Assembly (NCBI RefSeq): GCF_030272615.1
Contig: NC_081411.1
Location: forward strand, 208,970,244-209,034,243
Direction: 5' to 3'
Length of the DNA stretch: 64,000 nucleotides
DNA from: Cryptomeria japonica
Taxonomy: Eukaryota > Streptophyta > Pinopsida > Cupressales > Cupressaceae
The translations under genes and the position numbers were made by a program. The notes beneath the pieces were generated by a model, which did no database searches, was not told the origin of the DNA, and saw nothing but the letters and a program-made list of their open reading frames with translations. Below are positions 1 to 12,565 of this stretch, in pieces; the stretch's first letter is position 1; each line of letters begins with the position of its first letter.

Positions 1-715
1 GCGAATTCTTATTTATCTGTTTTAGAGCATTTGAGATCGTAGAGTGAGGGGTGGGGGCAATTCTAGACCTACCAGAGTTGAAATTTTTTCCAAGTTCCTG
101 GGGTTTAGAATTTTCTCCATTTAGTATATTATTGATTTTTTACTAATGCCATTGAGGTTTTCCATGCTTGGGACGCACATTGTATGAACATGTGGTGGGT
201 TATCGGATTGATTGCGAGATCTATTCGAGCCCTTAAGTTTATTAATAATAGGGCAATTATTGCGAATATGCCCCTCTTTCCTACAGAGAAAGCACACATT
301 CACCCCACCAAGGATTTCAACAAGGCATACAACAACTTCGGATTCGAGATTAATATTAACTATTTTGGGGAAATCACAAATAGGGTTAATTGATATCAAT
401 ACCCTAGCATCCAAATGTGGAATAAGCGAGGATGAATTATCCACCTGAATAGCTTTTCCTATCAGTTCCATGATTTGGGGTATGAATCTCCATAATAGTG
501 GAGGCACTTCTCGAATTAAAACCCATCTAAGGCACGAGAGTGTAATAAATTCTTCATTGACCTCTTTCAGTGACCATTCTAGGGCATAAAATGTGCATTT
601 TCCGACAGACCAATATTGTTTACTGAGCACTTCTTTTCTGCATTTTATGATCTTTAAAGAAGATTGACTAGATGACGACACTATCAATTTTGGAGACAAT
701 TTGTCACCTCTATAT
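1..715 (-). pseudogene. LINE ORF1 fragment (DUF4283 tail and zinc knuckle), copy 1
   Basis: ORF1 proteins of plant LINEs bind the element RNA. On the minus strand a frame of about 190 codons shows the C-terminal part of a DUF4283-like domain (WVLIREVPPLLW, then an IGKAIQVDN stretch) and a CX2CX4HX4C zinc knuckle, CFLCRKEGHIRNNC, at 253-294. No ATG starts the frame: it opens at TTG, and a TGA lies a few codons upstream. It ends at a stop at 121, and the ORF1 sequence runs off the window edge in other frames. The duplicate at 12098-12565 carries a Cys-to-Tyr change in the knuckle, so this copy preserves the better motif. It is a decayed fragment. Confidence 0.8.
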
Positions 716-1149
716 ACTCAAATAGGGCCAATTCAAGCCTCCAAGGTAAGGTCCAATCTACTGAAGATGTCATGAAAGAAGTAGGACACAACTCTCCACT
801 AAATAGAAGGATAAAAAGTCCCATTTATAGAGGCAAGTTGATGTTGTAAATCCTAACGTAGGAAATACATTAGCATCATGATAGGCTAACAATATTCTTG
901 AGATTATGTGGATAAACTTTTATACACTAGGTCACCGTAAGAAAAGGGTTAACAACAACTTTCAGGGGATGATTTTGTAATTTTAGACAATCTAGGGACA
1001 CTAGTACACACATGGGACACTAGTAGAGATCCACACTAGAATACTAGGCTAGTGTCACAATTCAGTATAAGAGTCTAGGTTTATTGTCAATCTCTAGGTT
1101 TGGCACTAGAGTCCTCATAGGTAATGATGAACATTCTATTCAAGCATTG

Positions 1150-2070
1150 TTGTCATGAGAAATAAGAATTTTTTAGCTAGGGGTCAATAACCAAGATACT
1201 GCAAATATAAAGGAAATACCTGTAAAGGTATATGATGGTACAAGAGTTTGAAGATTGACAAAAATTGACTTAGGAGAAGAAATTGACAATGAATCTCCTA
1301 AGTGATAGACATCTATAAAATATGAAAGGTGAATATCATAAGGTTTTTAGTAACCACAATAATACTTCCAACTCTTGACATTAATGAAGGAATGAAAGGA
1401 TACGCAAATACAATACATTTTGGAATTTGTGACACTCTACATCACTCTAAAAGACGGTTTGAATTGAGCAAATTTTTTTACTTTTCTATTTAAAATGCCA
1501 TTAGTACACATGATGAATGTAAAGTGGATCGACAAGACCATCCAAGATGACAAAAAATTATATTATATTTATTTTCACCCCAAAAATAGGTTCTTAAATT
1601 TATTTATTATACAGAAGCAAGTTGATCGATTTAGAAAAAAATATTCTTGGCTCAAATACCAAGACATAAAAATGAATACATGAGAAACTACATATTCCAT
1701 TCAATTAAATACCCTCTCTGAGAGATATATAATAAATAAAATTATAATTTACATTAAAAGAGGACTTAAAGGTTCTTTGAATATAAAACTACATTTCATT
1801 AAATCAATTGAGGAGAGTAAATAATACACAAGAAAGAATCTTCTTAACATCCCAACCCACTATCCTCCAAACCTGAATGATGGTATCTATGATACCTAGC
1901 ACATGGAATAAAAGCATCCACTCCATTCATGCTAGGAAATAATGACAAGACAAAAAAAATTGTCCTCTTCCCTTTCTAAAAATAACAATCACTAATTATA
2001 GTATGTCTAGTTATCAAAAAATAGTAAATGAAGATGTATGGGTACATCAGGAATAATGTCCATTGTGATG
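1150..2070 (+). repeat. Diverged direct repeat, left arm (pairs with 8090-8970)
   Basis: Blocks here recur in the same order and orientation near 8090-8970. Examples are gacttaggagaagaaat, tataaaactacatttcatt, and the stretch around gaatgatggtat followed by ccatgctag-like and tgacaag blocks. The arms are clearly more diverged than the two segmental copies, so this is an older duplication. They enclose the Copia insertion and the 558-bp repeats, and could be worn LTRs of an old element; I found no convincing termini. The corresponding arms in copy 2 lie near 13020-13910 and 20830-21710. Confidence 0.6.
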
Positions 2071-2390
2071 ATTTGTTTAAATAAGAATTAATATTAAATT
2101 AATGAAGGATATTTTAAATATATTAAAGGACAAATCACAAAATGGGCTTTGGAGGATATCATCTTAGCAGTTTCATAATTTTTTTGTGGTTCAATCACAA
2201 GTAAGACTATGGACCTTTTAATTGGAAAATGGAGGATAGTGGTGGAATATTGGAAAGGCAATTATCAATATTAGAATACAATATTGTCCCTCTCTTGGCA
2301 TGGGATTTTGGATTCCCAAGAGTTGCATTAGAATGTGGTTTTGATTTAAGTTGAGTTTTGCTTCATTTTTTGCAATCACTTTTTTATTTT

Positions 2391-2851
2391 TGTGAGATTT
2401 TGCCAAGATCAAGAGGCAATGGAAAGCACAAATAAGAGAGAACAAAATAGATGATAGAAATAAACTTTATTCTATAAAAAAAATACTGATCAACTGGATC
2501 ATCAATCGTTACATATAATGAATATGAGCCTACTTATATAGGCAAGGCTATATGGATATGTGAGCACACAAACATGACATGTGGCTCAATAAGAAACAAG
2601 GGTAGGTAGGAAATAGGTGTGGGTAGGTAGGAGAAACAATATAATAGTCCACATAAGGTGGATCACCCACTGAATGTGGAGTGTGACAACAAGATCAATA
2701 CCATTAAAGGTGGAAATTCTCCTACACACACTATCCTAATGTGGCACAAACACCCAAGTGTCTCATACCCAAACTACTATGAAATGGATTTCCTAAGTAA
2801 GCTTAAGTAAGGTTTAATGATAGCCAAGATGAATAATTATTTAGACCAACA
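2391..2851 (-). repeat. Copia copy 1, 3' LTR
   Basis: 461 bp, reading TGTTGGTC... to ...AAATCTCACA on the minus strand. It aligns with 5228-5685 with scattered substitutions and a 1-bp indel near 2417. It is closer to the corresponding LTR of the other copy (14238-14698) than to its own partner, as expected if insertion preceded the segmental duplication. Confidence 0.93.
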
Positions 2852-2860
2852 CCCCCCCAT
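2852..2860 (-). other. Polypurine tract of Copia copy 1
   Basis: On the minus strand ATGGGGGGG directly precedes the 3' LTR start TGTTGG. This is the usual plus-strand priming position in LTR retrotransposons. The same tract is at 14699-14707 in the second copy. Confidence 0.8.
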
Positions 2861-3958
2861 AAGTGCAACTTAGGGGAATGCACTTAAGTCTACAATACAA
2901 CTAGGCAATGCAAGATGGGTGCCGGATACTAGGCCATGTTAGTTACCCATGTACAAATGAAAATACATGCAAACCAATGCAATAAAATCTCTCACAAAGC
3001 AAGGAAAGAGAGAAAACCCAATGGAAAAAAACCCTCCCCCAAAAGAGAGATGAAAACTAGATGCAAACAACTGTCATAGAATTATGTGAAGGACAAAACC
3101 CCATGTGGGAAAAAATTCCCCCCCATATGAGAGAAGAAGAAGAGAGACTAGGAAGCCCCCCCTCAATGTGGAATCTGCACCAATGATAGAAGGTCGAAGA
3201 TGAATGAAGAAACTTCTCCATGAACATCGAACCACATTCCTCCCCTTAGGAAGAAACAAAAACAAAGGTGGATCCAAAAAATCTCCCCAACCATTAAGGG
3301 AAGATGAAGAAAAAATACTAATGATGAAAGGAATCTCTAAAAAACTGCTCAAGTGTCCCCATGTTGATGCTGAAAGGTACCCCCTCCAAAGGTGGTAAAC
3401 TGTGCCACACTACTGAAAAAGGCACTTCAATATCTAGTGGAGAATAATGTAGAACAATGTCCAAAGACTCATTTGTCTCCTCAAAAAATAAAGATACCTC
3501 CTCCAAGTGTTGTACAAAAGTATCCACAATCATGTCAACCTCTAAAGATTGATCATGTAGAGAATGCACAAGAGGGTCAGAGTGATCGCTCGCAACAATC
3601 AGAGAAGGATCATATTCATCAAAGAAAGATGAATTTCATCAATGGTGTCTCCCAAATCTACAATGTAGGAGTCCACAAACAAACCCACAATGTCTATCAA
3701 GTAGGCATCCCAATCAACTGAAGCTGGAAGACATGAAATATCCTGTTGCACTGAATCATAACAAGGCAAAACTGTCGCACTAGCTACATCATCAGGTGCA
3801 ATAGGTGGTGTGATATCAATAGGAGGAGATGATTGCTCAAGTATCAAAATCTCCATGAATGAATCAAATGAGGGAGAAGTATATGAGGAACCTTGAGCTA
3901 AACTATGTGTGTGAAAGATACAAAGGCTGCATACTCTGAAGGAAGCTTGTCCAACAAG

Positions 3959-4406
3959 TTATAAACCAATTGAGCATCCTTTTTTGTTAATTCCACAATC
4001 CTTTAGCTTTTCTCTTAATTCAGTTGATTTTGTGACATAATCTTGGATTGTATCAAAATCCTTGGGATCCAAAGTTGTGAGTTCACTATCAATCTTGTAG
4101 CCCTTAATCTCATCAACTTGACCATACAATTTCTGAAAAAATATCCCAAGCCTCTTTAATTGTTGTACACTTATCAATGTGATAAATGAGGTCATTTGAT
4201 ACATACTTTCTAAGAGTTCCAAGTGCCATAGAATTCTTAGTAAGACATTGAATTTGAGAATTAGGATCATCCTTAGGATTAGGCGGTGTTGCAATAGTTT
4301 CATTTACATAATGAATGAGTCCTTTTTCCATTAGTTTACTCCATGCATTAGACTTCCATGATGAATAATTATGAGGAGTTAAAAGTGAAAATTTAGGAGA
4401 ACCCAT
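3959..4406 (-). pseudogene. Copia gag remnant, copy 1
   Basis: Gag packages the element RNA. The frame starts at ATG 4406 with MGSPKFSLLTPHNYSSWK, the typical N-terminus of plant Copia gag (UBN2/DUF4219 type). It runs to TIKEAWDIF and is then thrown out of frame by an extra T in a T-run near 4137. The continuation FQKLYGQVDEIKGYKID is read in the next frame, down to 3959. The same frameshift is present in the other segmental copy, so it predates the duplication. The zinc knuckle and protease seen in copy 2 are deleted here; the tail of the frame beyond the deletion survives at about 3599-3833. Confidence 0.85.
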
Positions 4407-5214
4407 AGGACCAAAAAGAAAAAACACAAGATAGAGAGAGGCACAATCACACAAGACACCCCCCCAAAATTCTCAATCAAGAAACCCCCCCAAAAAGGTG
4501 GTTTGGCACTTTATACTTATTGCGTATACAATGTGCCACTTGCAAAACAAGGCAAAGTGGACTTCTAATTTCAATTTAAAACTTCTCAAAATGAGATATA
4601 AGAGACTTCAATAAATACTGTTAGTGCTCTAAACTGAGATCCATGCAAAATACAAGTAGCAAATATGCTAAGAATGGCCAAATAATGAAAGTACAATTTC
4701 TACTCAAAATCAGTACAAATAGATGGCAGATTATGGAAGTAGATGAAAAAATATGCACTTAAAAAAAAAATGGCACCTAGAAAGGAGTCCATATGAGCCC
4801 AAATGAAGCCTCCAAAATTGTAAAAATTGGGATTTCATGCTTTTCAAACACCATGTATCCAAAAAACAGAAAAATATTGCACCACTGTACAAATCACGAA
4901 ATTCTACCCCAAAATAAAAAAAATTGCTCGAAAAAAAGAGTCCAGATGAGTAAGATATTACTATTTCAAAATTGTCTGGAAAATTATAATTTCTCAAAAA
5001 TTTCCATCACAGCTTTAAACTTCAAATGCCTCTAGATTTGGCCTCCGAAGTCCAATTTGGATGAAACAAAAGGAAAAACTAACTTTCTTGGACCTCTTCA
5101 ATCGAATGGTAACCTCACATTTGACCCATCAAGCTCCAATACAAACTTGCAATACAAAGATCCAAAATGCAAACCCCAAATTTCTCTCAATTGGCAAACC
5201 AATGGCACTCTAAT

Positions 5215-5227
5215 GGCTCTGATACCA
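5215..5227 (-). other. Primer binding site of Copia copy 1 (initiator Met tRNA)
   Basis: Minus strand TGGTATCAGAGCC immediately follows the ...CTCACA end of the 5' LTR. It is complementary to the 3' end of plant initiator methionine tRNA, the usual Ty1/copia primer. Confidence 0.9.
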
Positions 5228-5685
5228 TGTGAGATTTTGCCAAGATCAAGAGGAATGGAAAGCACAAATAAGAGAGAACAAAATGGATGATATAAATAAA
5301 CTATATTCGATCAAGAAAATATTGATCAACTGAATCATTAATCCTTACATACAATGAATATGAGCCTTCTTATATAGGCAAGGCTATATGGATATGTGAG
5401 CACACAAACATGACATCTGGCTCAATAAGAAACAAGGGTAGGTAGGAAATAGGTGTGGGTAGGTAGGAGAAACAGTATAATAGTCCACACGAGATGGATC
5501 ACCCACTGAATGTGGAGTGTAGCAATAAGATCAACACCATAAAAGGTGGAAATTCTCCTACACGCACTATCCCAATGTGGCACAAACACAAGTGTCTCAT
5601 ACCCAAACTACTATGAAATGCATTTTCTAAGTAAGCTTAAGTAAGGTGTAATAATATCCAAGATGAATAATTATTTACACCAACA
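5228..5685 (-). repeat. Copia copy 1, 5' LTR
   Basis: 458-bp LTR bounded by TG...CA, followed at 5686-5690 by the target duplication ATTTT. Between gag (4406) and the primer site lies about 800 bp of leader with no coding signal I trust. Confidence 0.92.
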
Positions 5686-6361
5686 ATTTTATTGATAGAA
5701 TTTTGATATTCTTTACATTTTGATAACCCTATGGATAAGGAGTCTTAATAGGAAGAGTTTGAGGTTTTCTGGTTGAAATGATTAGAAATGAGGTTTGAAT
5801 AGCTTAAAAATATAACTATGAATCATTTGCAACCACTATTTCACTGGGAAACAATCAATTAGGCCAAAATTCAGTCTCTTAGGAGAGCTAATAACCATGG
5901 TTAATTGTTCACTTTTTTATATGATATGATTGGATATGAGATAATCCAAGAACTAAGGATAACGATAAAAGAATGACATGATTTAGAATAAAAAAATAAA
6001 AAAATATCATAGAGTAAACACATAATTACAAATCTAGAAATGGGACACAAAAGGGACATGTATTTGAAATCTGCACCTAAAAATGGCAAAAAGGTGTTTT
6101 AAGTACCCTACTTGTGGAGATGCTTCCTGCAACTAACACTTCAAATTCTAGATCGAGATATTTTATAGATGACACTCTTTGAAATTAAGCCAAAAGTGTG
6201 AGACGTGTGATAATTTACAAAAACCACGAGTTTTTTCTTGTTCAAAATCTATAACTATAACTTTGAGCCATTTCTTTAAAATTATACAAATTTAGTACGT
6301 CAGATCTATAACTTGCATAGAAAAAGGGGAAAAAAGTTATGTTGCATAGAGGCTTGATTAA

Positions 6362-7475
6362 GTAAAACCTCGAGTAGTATTTACCTTCCCTATAACTATG
6401 ATATGATGTGAGATAGCTTACCCCTAGTAGAGAAGAGGTTTAAAATCTTAAAGGAAATGTTGAAATGATAATTGATACTTTTTGTATGAACTTATTTCCC
6501 TAGAGTATTCACAATACTTGATATTGCTTGATAGGAGTTAATTCATACCTTTATTAATAGAGAAAAAAATAAACATGATCATGATTGCTAAACTTGAATT
6601 ATTGAATGCTTGAGTTTAGATCTCTCCTCAAGTGCCTTGAATATTCCTAATTAAATGTCTTAATTTGTTGAAATTAAGAGATATTGAAATGAGGGGGAGG
6701 GAGTTATATTTATGCATAAATTACACCATTTGTGTTAAAATTTTGAAGAAGGTTGACATCGAGGAGCACCTTCTTTCTCGACATTTTCTTGACTATTAGA
6801 GGTTCAAATTTAGGCCAAAAGGCTAGACTAAGGTGCTAAGTGTGATAGTCCAATAAGACTACTGTAGTGGGTACCATAGTACTAGATTTTTTATCCAAAA
6901 CTAACATTAGTGAGCTCAAGATTATGCTATAGTAGTTTATAACCTCTACTATAGGTATGAAATTATGTGAGCAAGCTTATCCCAGGTAGAGTAGAGGTGG
7001 AAAATCCTGAAGAAAATATTGAATTGACAAATGATACCTTTCCTATGAAATTCTCTTCCTTAGGCATTCACAGTGCTCAGTGTTGCTTGATAGGAATTGA
7101 TGGCTAACTTCTTTAATAAATAAACACCTAACTTGATCATGATGGTTGAACTTGAATTATTGAATATTTGACTTTAGATCTCCCCTCAAGTGCCTTGAAT
7201 ATTACTGATTGAATTTCTCAATTAGAGTGATGATTTGGAATTAGGATATGTTGAAATGAGGCTAAGGGAGTTGTATTTATACACAGTTTAAATATTTTAT
7301 GTTTAAATTTTGAAGCAGGATGGCATCCAGTATCACTCTCTTGGTTTACATTTTCTTGACTATTAGAGGTTCAAATATAATCTTGAAAAGGCTAGACTAG
7401 GGTGCTAAGTGTCATACTCCAAGATGACTAGGGTGGTAGGTACCATAGTCCTGGAATTTTTAGCCAAAACCAATG
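6362..7475. repeat. 558-bp tandem duplication inside copy 1
   Basis: Two diverged direct units. The anchor caagtgccttgaatatt occurs at 6629 and 7187 (period 558), and flanking blocks such as cttgactattagaggttcaaat and ggctagact recur in step. No coding capacity is seen. It is copied with the large duplication (see 19097-20210). Confidence 0.8.
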
Positions 7476-8089
7476 TAACCCCATGTCCCCATGTCGCTAC
7501 GTAAGTGCATTATCTGCTTAAATTTAAGGAGTTGGTGTGTCCCCATGCAAATTTTTATTTATAGGAAAGGGATAAATTGGAATCTATCCCTATTGTAGTG
7601 GAGAAGAAGCTGCATAGAAATAAAAAATAAGCTTTGAAAATGGTGGGGGGGCTAGAAATAACTAGTAGTTGCTTATTAAAAAAATTGATATGTGGCTCCA
7701 CAAATTTATTTCCCTCCTTTCTATATGTCTCCAATCTTTTCTCTTGAATTTATTTTAGAAATTATTATTAATGATTTCATCTATATTTTTTTAAGATATT
7801 TGCTTAAAACATAAGCATAAAAAATTAAATTTCCAGGGGGGCACCAGGTACATAAATTGTTCCTAAAAATATTCAATAGTGGCTAGCAGCAAAATAAAAA
7901 AATGGCATGGGTTCTTGACCTAAGTGAGGTCAAAATTGTCTTGGCCTTCCAAATTTGGCCATAGACACTAGAAAGCTACAGTACCATCCCAGTTTAGCAT
8001 TGGTGTCTAGGTTTAATACTGGTCTCTAGCTTTAGTATTGAAGTTATGATAGTCTATTGTAGTTTAATCATAGTTCTATTGTCCTATCA

Positions 8090-8970
8090 TGCAAATATAT
8101 GCTAGGGATAATTAAACAAGACACTACAAATGTAGAGGAAATATCCCTGAGTGTCTGTAATGCTACCCAAGTCTGAAAATGATAAAAAAATGACTTAGGA
8201 GAAGAAATCAACAATGAGTCCCCTAGGTGCTAGCACAAACACAATGTGAAAGTAGAATATTAGATGGTTTGTAGCGATATTAGGAATACTCCTAATATCT
8301 TAACTAATACAAAGGTTGCAAGGACACTCAAACAAAACACCTTTTGACATTTAGGAACCTTTACAACACTCTACAAGAGGGTATGAATCAACACAAACAC
8401 TTCACAATACCACTTGAAATACAACTAGTACACATTTTGAAGGTACAATTTGTCAAAAAGATAACCCAAGATCAAAAGAAGACATCTTAGATTAGTTTTC
8501 ATCCCCCCAAAGAAGTTTCTATATACATTTACCATATAAAAGAAACTTAATCATTCACAAAACATACTAATTCATAACCAATTAGATATTTCAGTTAATA
8601 AGATGTCCTCTCTATGGGAGGTCTAATAAGCAATATTAGAGTTCACATTGCTAGAGGGCTCAAATATCTTTCAATATAAAACTACATTTCATTGAATCTA
8701 TATAAGAGACTAAATAATACATGAGAATGAATCTTGTGAACATCTCAATACAATATCCTTCAGAGTTTAATGATGGTATGCATGATATCAATCCACATGG
8801 AATCAAAAGATTTTCTCGCTCCATGCTAGAAAATAGTGACAAGGATAAAAACTTTGACATGTCTCCTTTCCAAAAACAACACTCACTATTTATATTAAGT
8901 CCAGCTGTCCAAAAATATTAAATTAGCACCTACAAATACATTTAGGAAATAATGTCCTTTTTAAATATAG
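8090..8970 (+). repeat. Diverged direct repeat, right arm (pairs with 1150-2070)
   Basis: This is the second arm of the older repeat, sharing blocks in the same order with 1150-2070, including tataaaactacatttcatt, gatggtat, ccatgctag and ggaaataatgtcc. The region 7480-8090 between it and the tandem repeat shows nothing coding. Confidence 0.6.
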
Positions 8971-9100
8971 TGTTAAAAAAAGCCCTTACATTGGTAAAAA
9001 AATCAACATAAGATTAGGATTAGATCTTGTGAAATAAAATATCAATTAATTAAAAATTGAAATAAATACAGAACTTTTTTTAATCTTTTGCTTGCTTCTA

Positions 9101-9679
9101 CTTTCAATTACCGAGGTATGCTATGAGCAAGGAATTTCATATTGAGCACATAGAGTCTGCTATAACATTTCAGATGTAAAGTTGTAGATATTTTGTAAAT
9201 ATTTTGATTGAATTATTTTGAGTTGAGTTAGAAACCTTTAACACGGTAAAAGACTCTAACAAAGTCTATAAATTGTGAAGCCTTTAACTAGGTACAACAT
9301 TTTTGTAAAAGTGTTTGTAAAATCTTTTAGCAAGGTAGATCTAAAGATCTTTGTGCTCCTAACAGGGTAAGCTATTCGAAATAGCTAAACATGTAGCTCT
9401 AACTGAGCAATCTTGATTATTGCAGTAGTGAAGTTGTGGGTGCCATCCCCACCATAGTTTTTCTCTCTAACAAAGAGTTTCTACGTAACCAAAATCTTTG
9501 TGTTATGGAGTGAAATGTGTATGGATGTTATTTCTATGATTATGTTTTAGCATTATATATTATGAAATCAGCAATATTAAGTTTGTGTTTATCAATAAAA
9601 TTATTTTTGAAGAAAACTTTTGAAGTACTGATTCACCCCTCCCCTCTCAGTACATTAGCTTTCCTTGTCGGACCTAACA
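9101..9679 (+). mobile_element. Copia-type LTR remnant
   Basis: Similarity with segmental copy 2 stops at 9100. The following ~580 bp has the look of the 3' part of a plant Copia LTR: repeated short phrases of the aacctttaac/taacagggtaa type, gtgggtgccatccccacc, then tcacccctcccctctcagta and an end at ggacctaaca. No primer site follows; at 9680 truncated LINE sequence begins. The call rests on resemblance only, with no partner LTR in the window. Confidence 0.45.
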
Positions 9680-11016
9680 GGAAGGAATAATCCTTCTGCA
9701 CCTTTCTCTTGCCTCCCAGGAATTCACAGAGTCTTCAGACATGAGGAGACCTTTACAAAATTTGAAGAATGCCTCCTTGATATCTTCCAAGTCCTTTACT
9801 TTTCTGTTTTCTACCCAAATCGTATCAATTTGTTCTCTACACTGTTTTTGCTTCAACATATTGAAGAAAAACTTGGATCCTTTATCCTCAAATTGCATCC
9901 AATGCACCCGAGCCCTGATTATGGTCTCTTTGGTCTTAGTCTGTTGATGCTTTCTAAGGCTAACCCTAGCCAAGGCTACCTTTTGAGCAATACTGCAGGG
10001 ATTGTCTTGGATCTTAGCCTCACACAAGTGGATGTTTTCAGATACTGTTTTCTCTTTCCACCTATAATCCCTTACTTTCTTCTACCCTATGGTTTGAAGC
10101 AGCACCTACCAACTATCAACATTCTGCTTCCATCTGTCCACACAAGAGTTCAATAATCTATTCCTTTTGTTAAACATCCTGACAATCTTGACCGCACTCA
10201 ACACATCTGAATCTAAAAGAAAGCTGGAGTTCAGAAATAATTTATCCTTAGGAGCTCCTTCTCTCAGGGTAGTCTCTGAGCCTAACATGAGAGATGATAG
10301 GATGGTGGTTTGAAAGAGTGGTCGGAAAAACTCGCACGAGATTGCCATTATTGCCTAGGTCAAAGGAGAAATGGTCTTTATTAACATAGAACCTATCCAG
10401 CCTATAAAAGATCCTATGCTTCCCACTCTGATAGTTGCACCATGTGTACCAAATTTTGGAGTTATCTTTCTTTTTGTAGAACAGAGGGTCAATCAACTAT
10501 TTTTGGCTTTTCAATCTTTACCACTGAATTTTCTCCATCCCTTTCCATTCCACAGGGATACCTCCACTTTTGTCTTCCTGAGTTTCAACAATATTAAAGT
10601 CACCCCTTACAATTTAGAGAATATTTGATAGTGTAGCGATCCAATCCCATAATGCAATTCTCTCTCTGTAGTCGTTGGAGGCATAAACAGAACAAATTCC
10701 AAATCTAATTCCACATTATCCTCTAGGGACACCCAGACCACTTTGTTACACAGTGAGCATCCTTGGTTTACCATGCGCTCTTTCCATTTGGGGTTAATCA
10801 ATATTCCAACACCTCCTCTACCTTTGTCATGCTTTGAGGAGACCTTGATAGAGTCTTTCCATATAAATTATAGGTTGACTTCCAGGGTAAACTTTACAAC
10901 CTTGAGTTCTTGAAGCATAATAAGTCTGCGTTCTTATGTTGGTTGACAAACCTTCTAATGATTTGTTTCTTGTCTGTAGATTCCAGACCCCTAATGTTCC
11001 AGGAGATGCACTTCAT
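9680..11016 (-). pseudogene. LINE-C ORF2 fragment: AP endonuclease and RT linker
   Basis: ORF2 would nick target DNA and reverse transcribe the element. It starts at ATG 11016 with MKCISWNIRGL, the APE-type endonuclease N-terminus. Separate pieces in several frames follow: a GILINPKWKE-like block (10801), a YRLDRFYVNK plus NHHPI block (10496-10248) that ends the endonuclease, and the linker with FEDKGSKFFF (9950-9850). Stops and frameshifts break it throughout. The RT catalytic region is absent because the element stops at 9680. It is nonfunctional. Confidence 0.85.
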
Positions 11017-11218
11017 CTTGACTCAGTGTATTGTTTTATTCTTTGGATGCTTTAAACTTGTTAAAGCATCTCGGGAGATCTTTCTTCTCCTCATTATTCC
11101 TGTTTTTATTAGCACCCCTGTTTTTGGATCCCAGAGGTCTACCCCTTCTTCTAGAGATTGCCTCAGGGTTTTCATTATCTGTTTTCTATTCTCTTTCTTC
11201 TCATGTGTACTCTTCTCC

Positions 11219-12565
11219 CTAGTCCTCCTCTTTGATTTCAAAAGCCTTCCTATTGTTCCCCTGACTGGGGGTCTCCGAGGTCTCAGAACAAGTCTCCAAA
11301 GCCTTCAACCTATCTGGAAGATCTAAATTAACAACATCGCTAGATAGTGGATTAGCTTCACCAGCCTTAGGATCAACAAGAATGACCTCAATCACACAGA
11401 TATCCTCAAGCTCTACAAACATCTTAGGGGGAATGACAGAGTTCGCATCAGGAGTGGGTTCAGTTTGGGAAGAAAGCTCTGCCTCAGTGATGTATGGAGG
11501 ATCTTTTGATGGATCCATTTCAAATGAAACATCCATGTCTTCCAAACTTCTGTGAGAATTTTTATTCATCACCCCAGACCGCCTCCCTCCTAAACTCAGC
11601 TCACTACTCACACCGTCTCTATCCTTAGGGTTTAAAACTCCAGGGTTATCACCATTAGAAGCTAGGCTAGAGAATTTCATCTCTGGGGGGACCTCAAGGC
11701 CATCATCCTCCATTGGCGATGTTAAATTGCTATCCAAATTTATCTTATTAGTCACATACATTGAATTACTAGGATAATTTGCCCTAATTTTTCCCAATGC
11801 TAATTGTTGAGCATTTTTCCTCTTTCTTTTCTTAGGATTTTTCCCCACAATCTGAAACTCATTATGCGAATTTTTATTTATTTGTTTTAGAGCATTTGAG
11901 ATCGTAGAGTGAGGGGTGGGGGCAATTCTAGACCTACCGGAGTTGAAATTTTTTCCAAGTTCCTGGGGTTTAGAATTTTCTCCATTTAGTATATTATTGA
12001 TTTTTTACTAATGCCATTGAGGTTTTCCATGCTTGGGATGCACATTGTATGAACATGTGGTGGGTTATCGGATTGACTGTGAGATCTATTCGAGCCCTTA
12101 AGTTATATTAATAATAGGGCAATTCTTGCGAATATGCCCCTCTTTCCTGTAGAGAAAGCACACATTCACCCCACCAAGGATTTCAACAGGGCATACAACA
12201 ACTTCGGATTCGAGATTAATATTAACTGTTTTGGGGAAATCACAACTAGGGTTAATTGATATCAATACCCTAGCATCCAAATGTGGAATAAGCGAGGATG
12301 AATTATCCACTTGAATAGCTTTTCCTATCAGTTCCATGATTTGGGGTATGAATATCCACAATAGTGGAGGCACTTCTCGAATTAAAACCCATCTAAGGCA
12401 CGAGAGTGTAATAATATCTTCATTGGCCGCTTCCGGTGACCATTCTAGGGCATAAAATGTGCATTTTCCGACAGACCAATATTGTTTACTAAGCACTTCT
12501 TTTCTGCATTTTATGATCTTTAAAGAAGATTGACTAGATGTTGACACTGTCAATTTTTGAGACAA
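11219..12565 (-). pseudogene. LINE-C ORF1 (DUF4283, mutated zinc knuckle, basic stretch)
   Basis: The fuller version of the ORF1 seen at 1-715. The first part (12565-12098) has the DUF4283-like end and a knuckle reading CFLYRKEGHIRKNC, in which the second Cys is Tyr. One inserted base near 12108 shifts the frame relative to copy 1. A second open part runs through the segmental junction (11866) and on to a TAG ending at 11219. It carries a strongly basic run, KNPKKRKRKN, possibly a nuclear-localisation signal, then a long acidic Ser/Glu-rich tail. No ATG opens the frame. It is probably inactive. Confidence 0.8.

Larger units (their letters stand above)
2391..5685 (-). mobile_element. Non-autonomous Ty1/copia element, copy 1 (885-bp internal deletion)
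   Basis: A complete LTR retrotransposon outline on the minus strand: 461- and 458-bp LTRs with TG...CA ends, an initiator-Met tRNA primer site abutting the 5' LTR, a G-run polypurine tract abutting the 3' LTR, and an exact 5-bp target duplication ATTTT (2386-2390, 5686-5690). The interior holds only decayed gag sequence. Relative to the copy at 14238-18419 it lacks 885 bp (15681-16565 there) covering the zinc knuckle and protease. The joint at about 3834 shows microhomology gat. No integrase, RT or RNase H is present, so it would need proteins from an autonomous relative. Confidence 0.93.
1..9100. repeat. Segmental duplication, copy 1 (left end outside window)
   Basis: This segment is collinear with 11866-21829. 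The first 60 bases differ from 11866-11925 at two positions, and similarity continues to about 9100, where both copies read cttgcttcta and then diverge. Indels between copies include 19 bp near 1080, present here and absent in copy 2 and lying between tctaggt repeats, and 885 bp missing here inside the Copia element. Both copies hold the same Copia insertion with the same flanking ATTTT, so the insertion preceded the duplication. The left boundary is not visible. Confidence 0.95.

Noticed and set aside
1495-1683. 62-codon frame repeated at 13330-13530, and the 66-codon frames at 8721 and 21456
   Set aside because: Present twice through segmental duplication only. They are short, have no recognised domain, and are not conserved between the diverged repeat arms.
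4731-5290. Short frames conserved between the two Copia copies (also 17465-18024)
   Set aside because: They lie in the element leader and are conserved only because the DNA was duplicated; codon usage gives no support.
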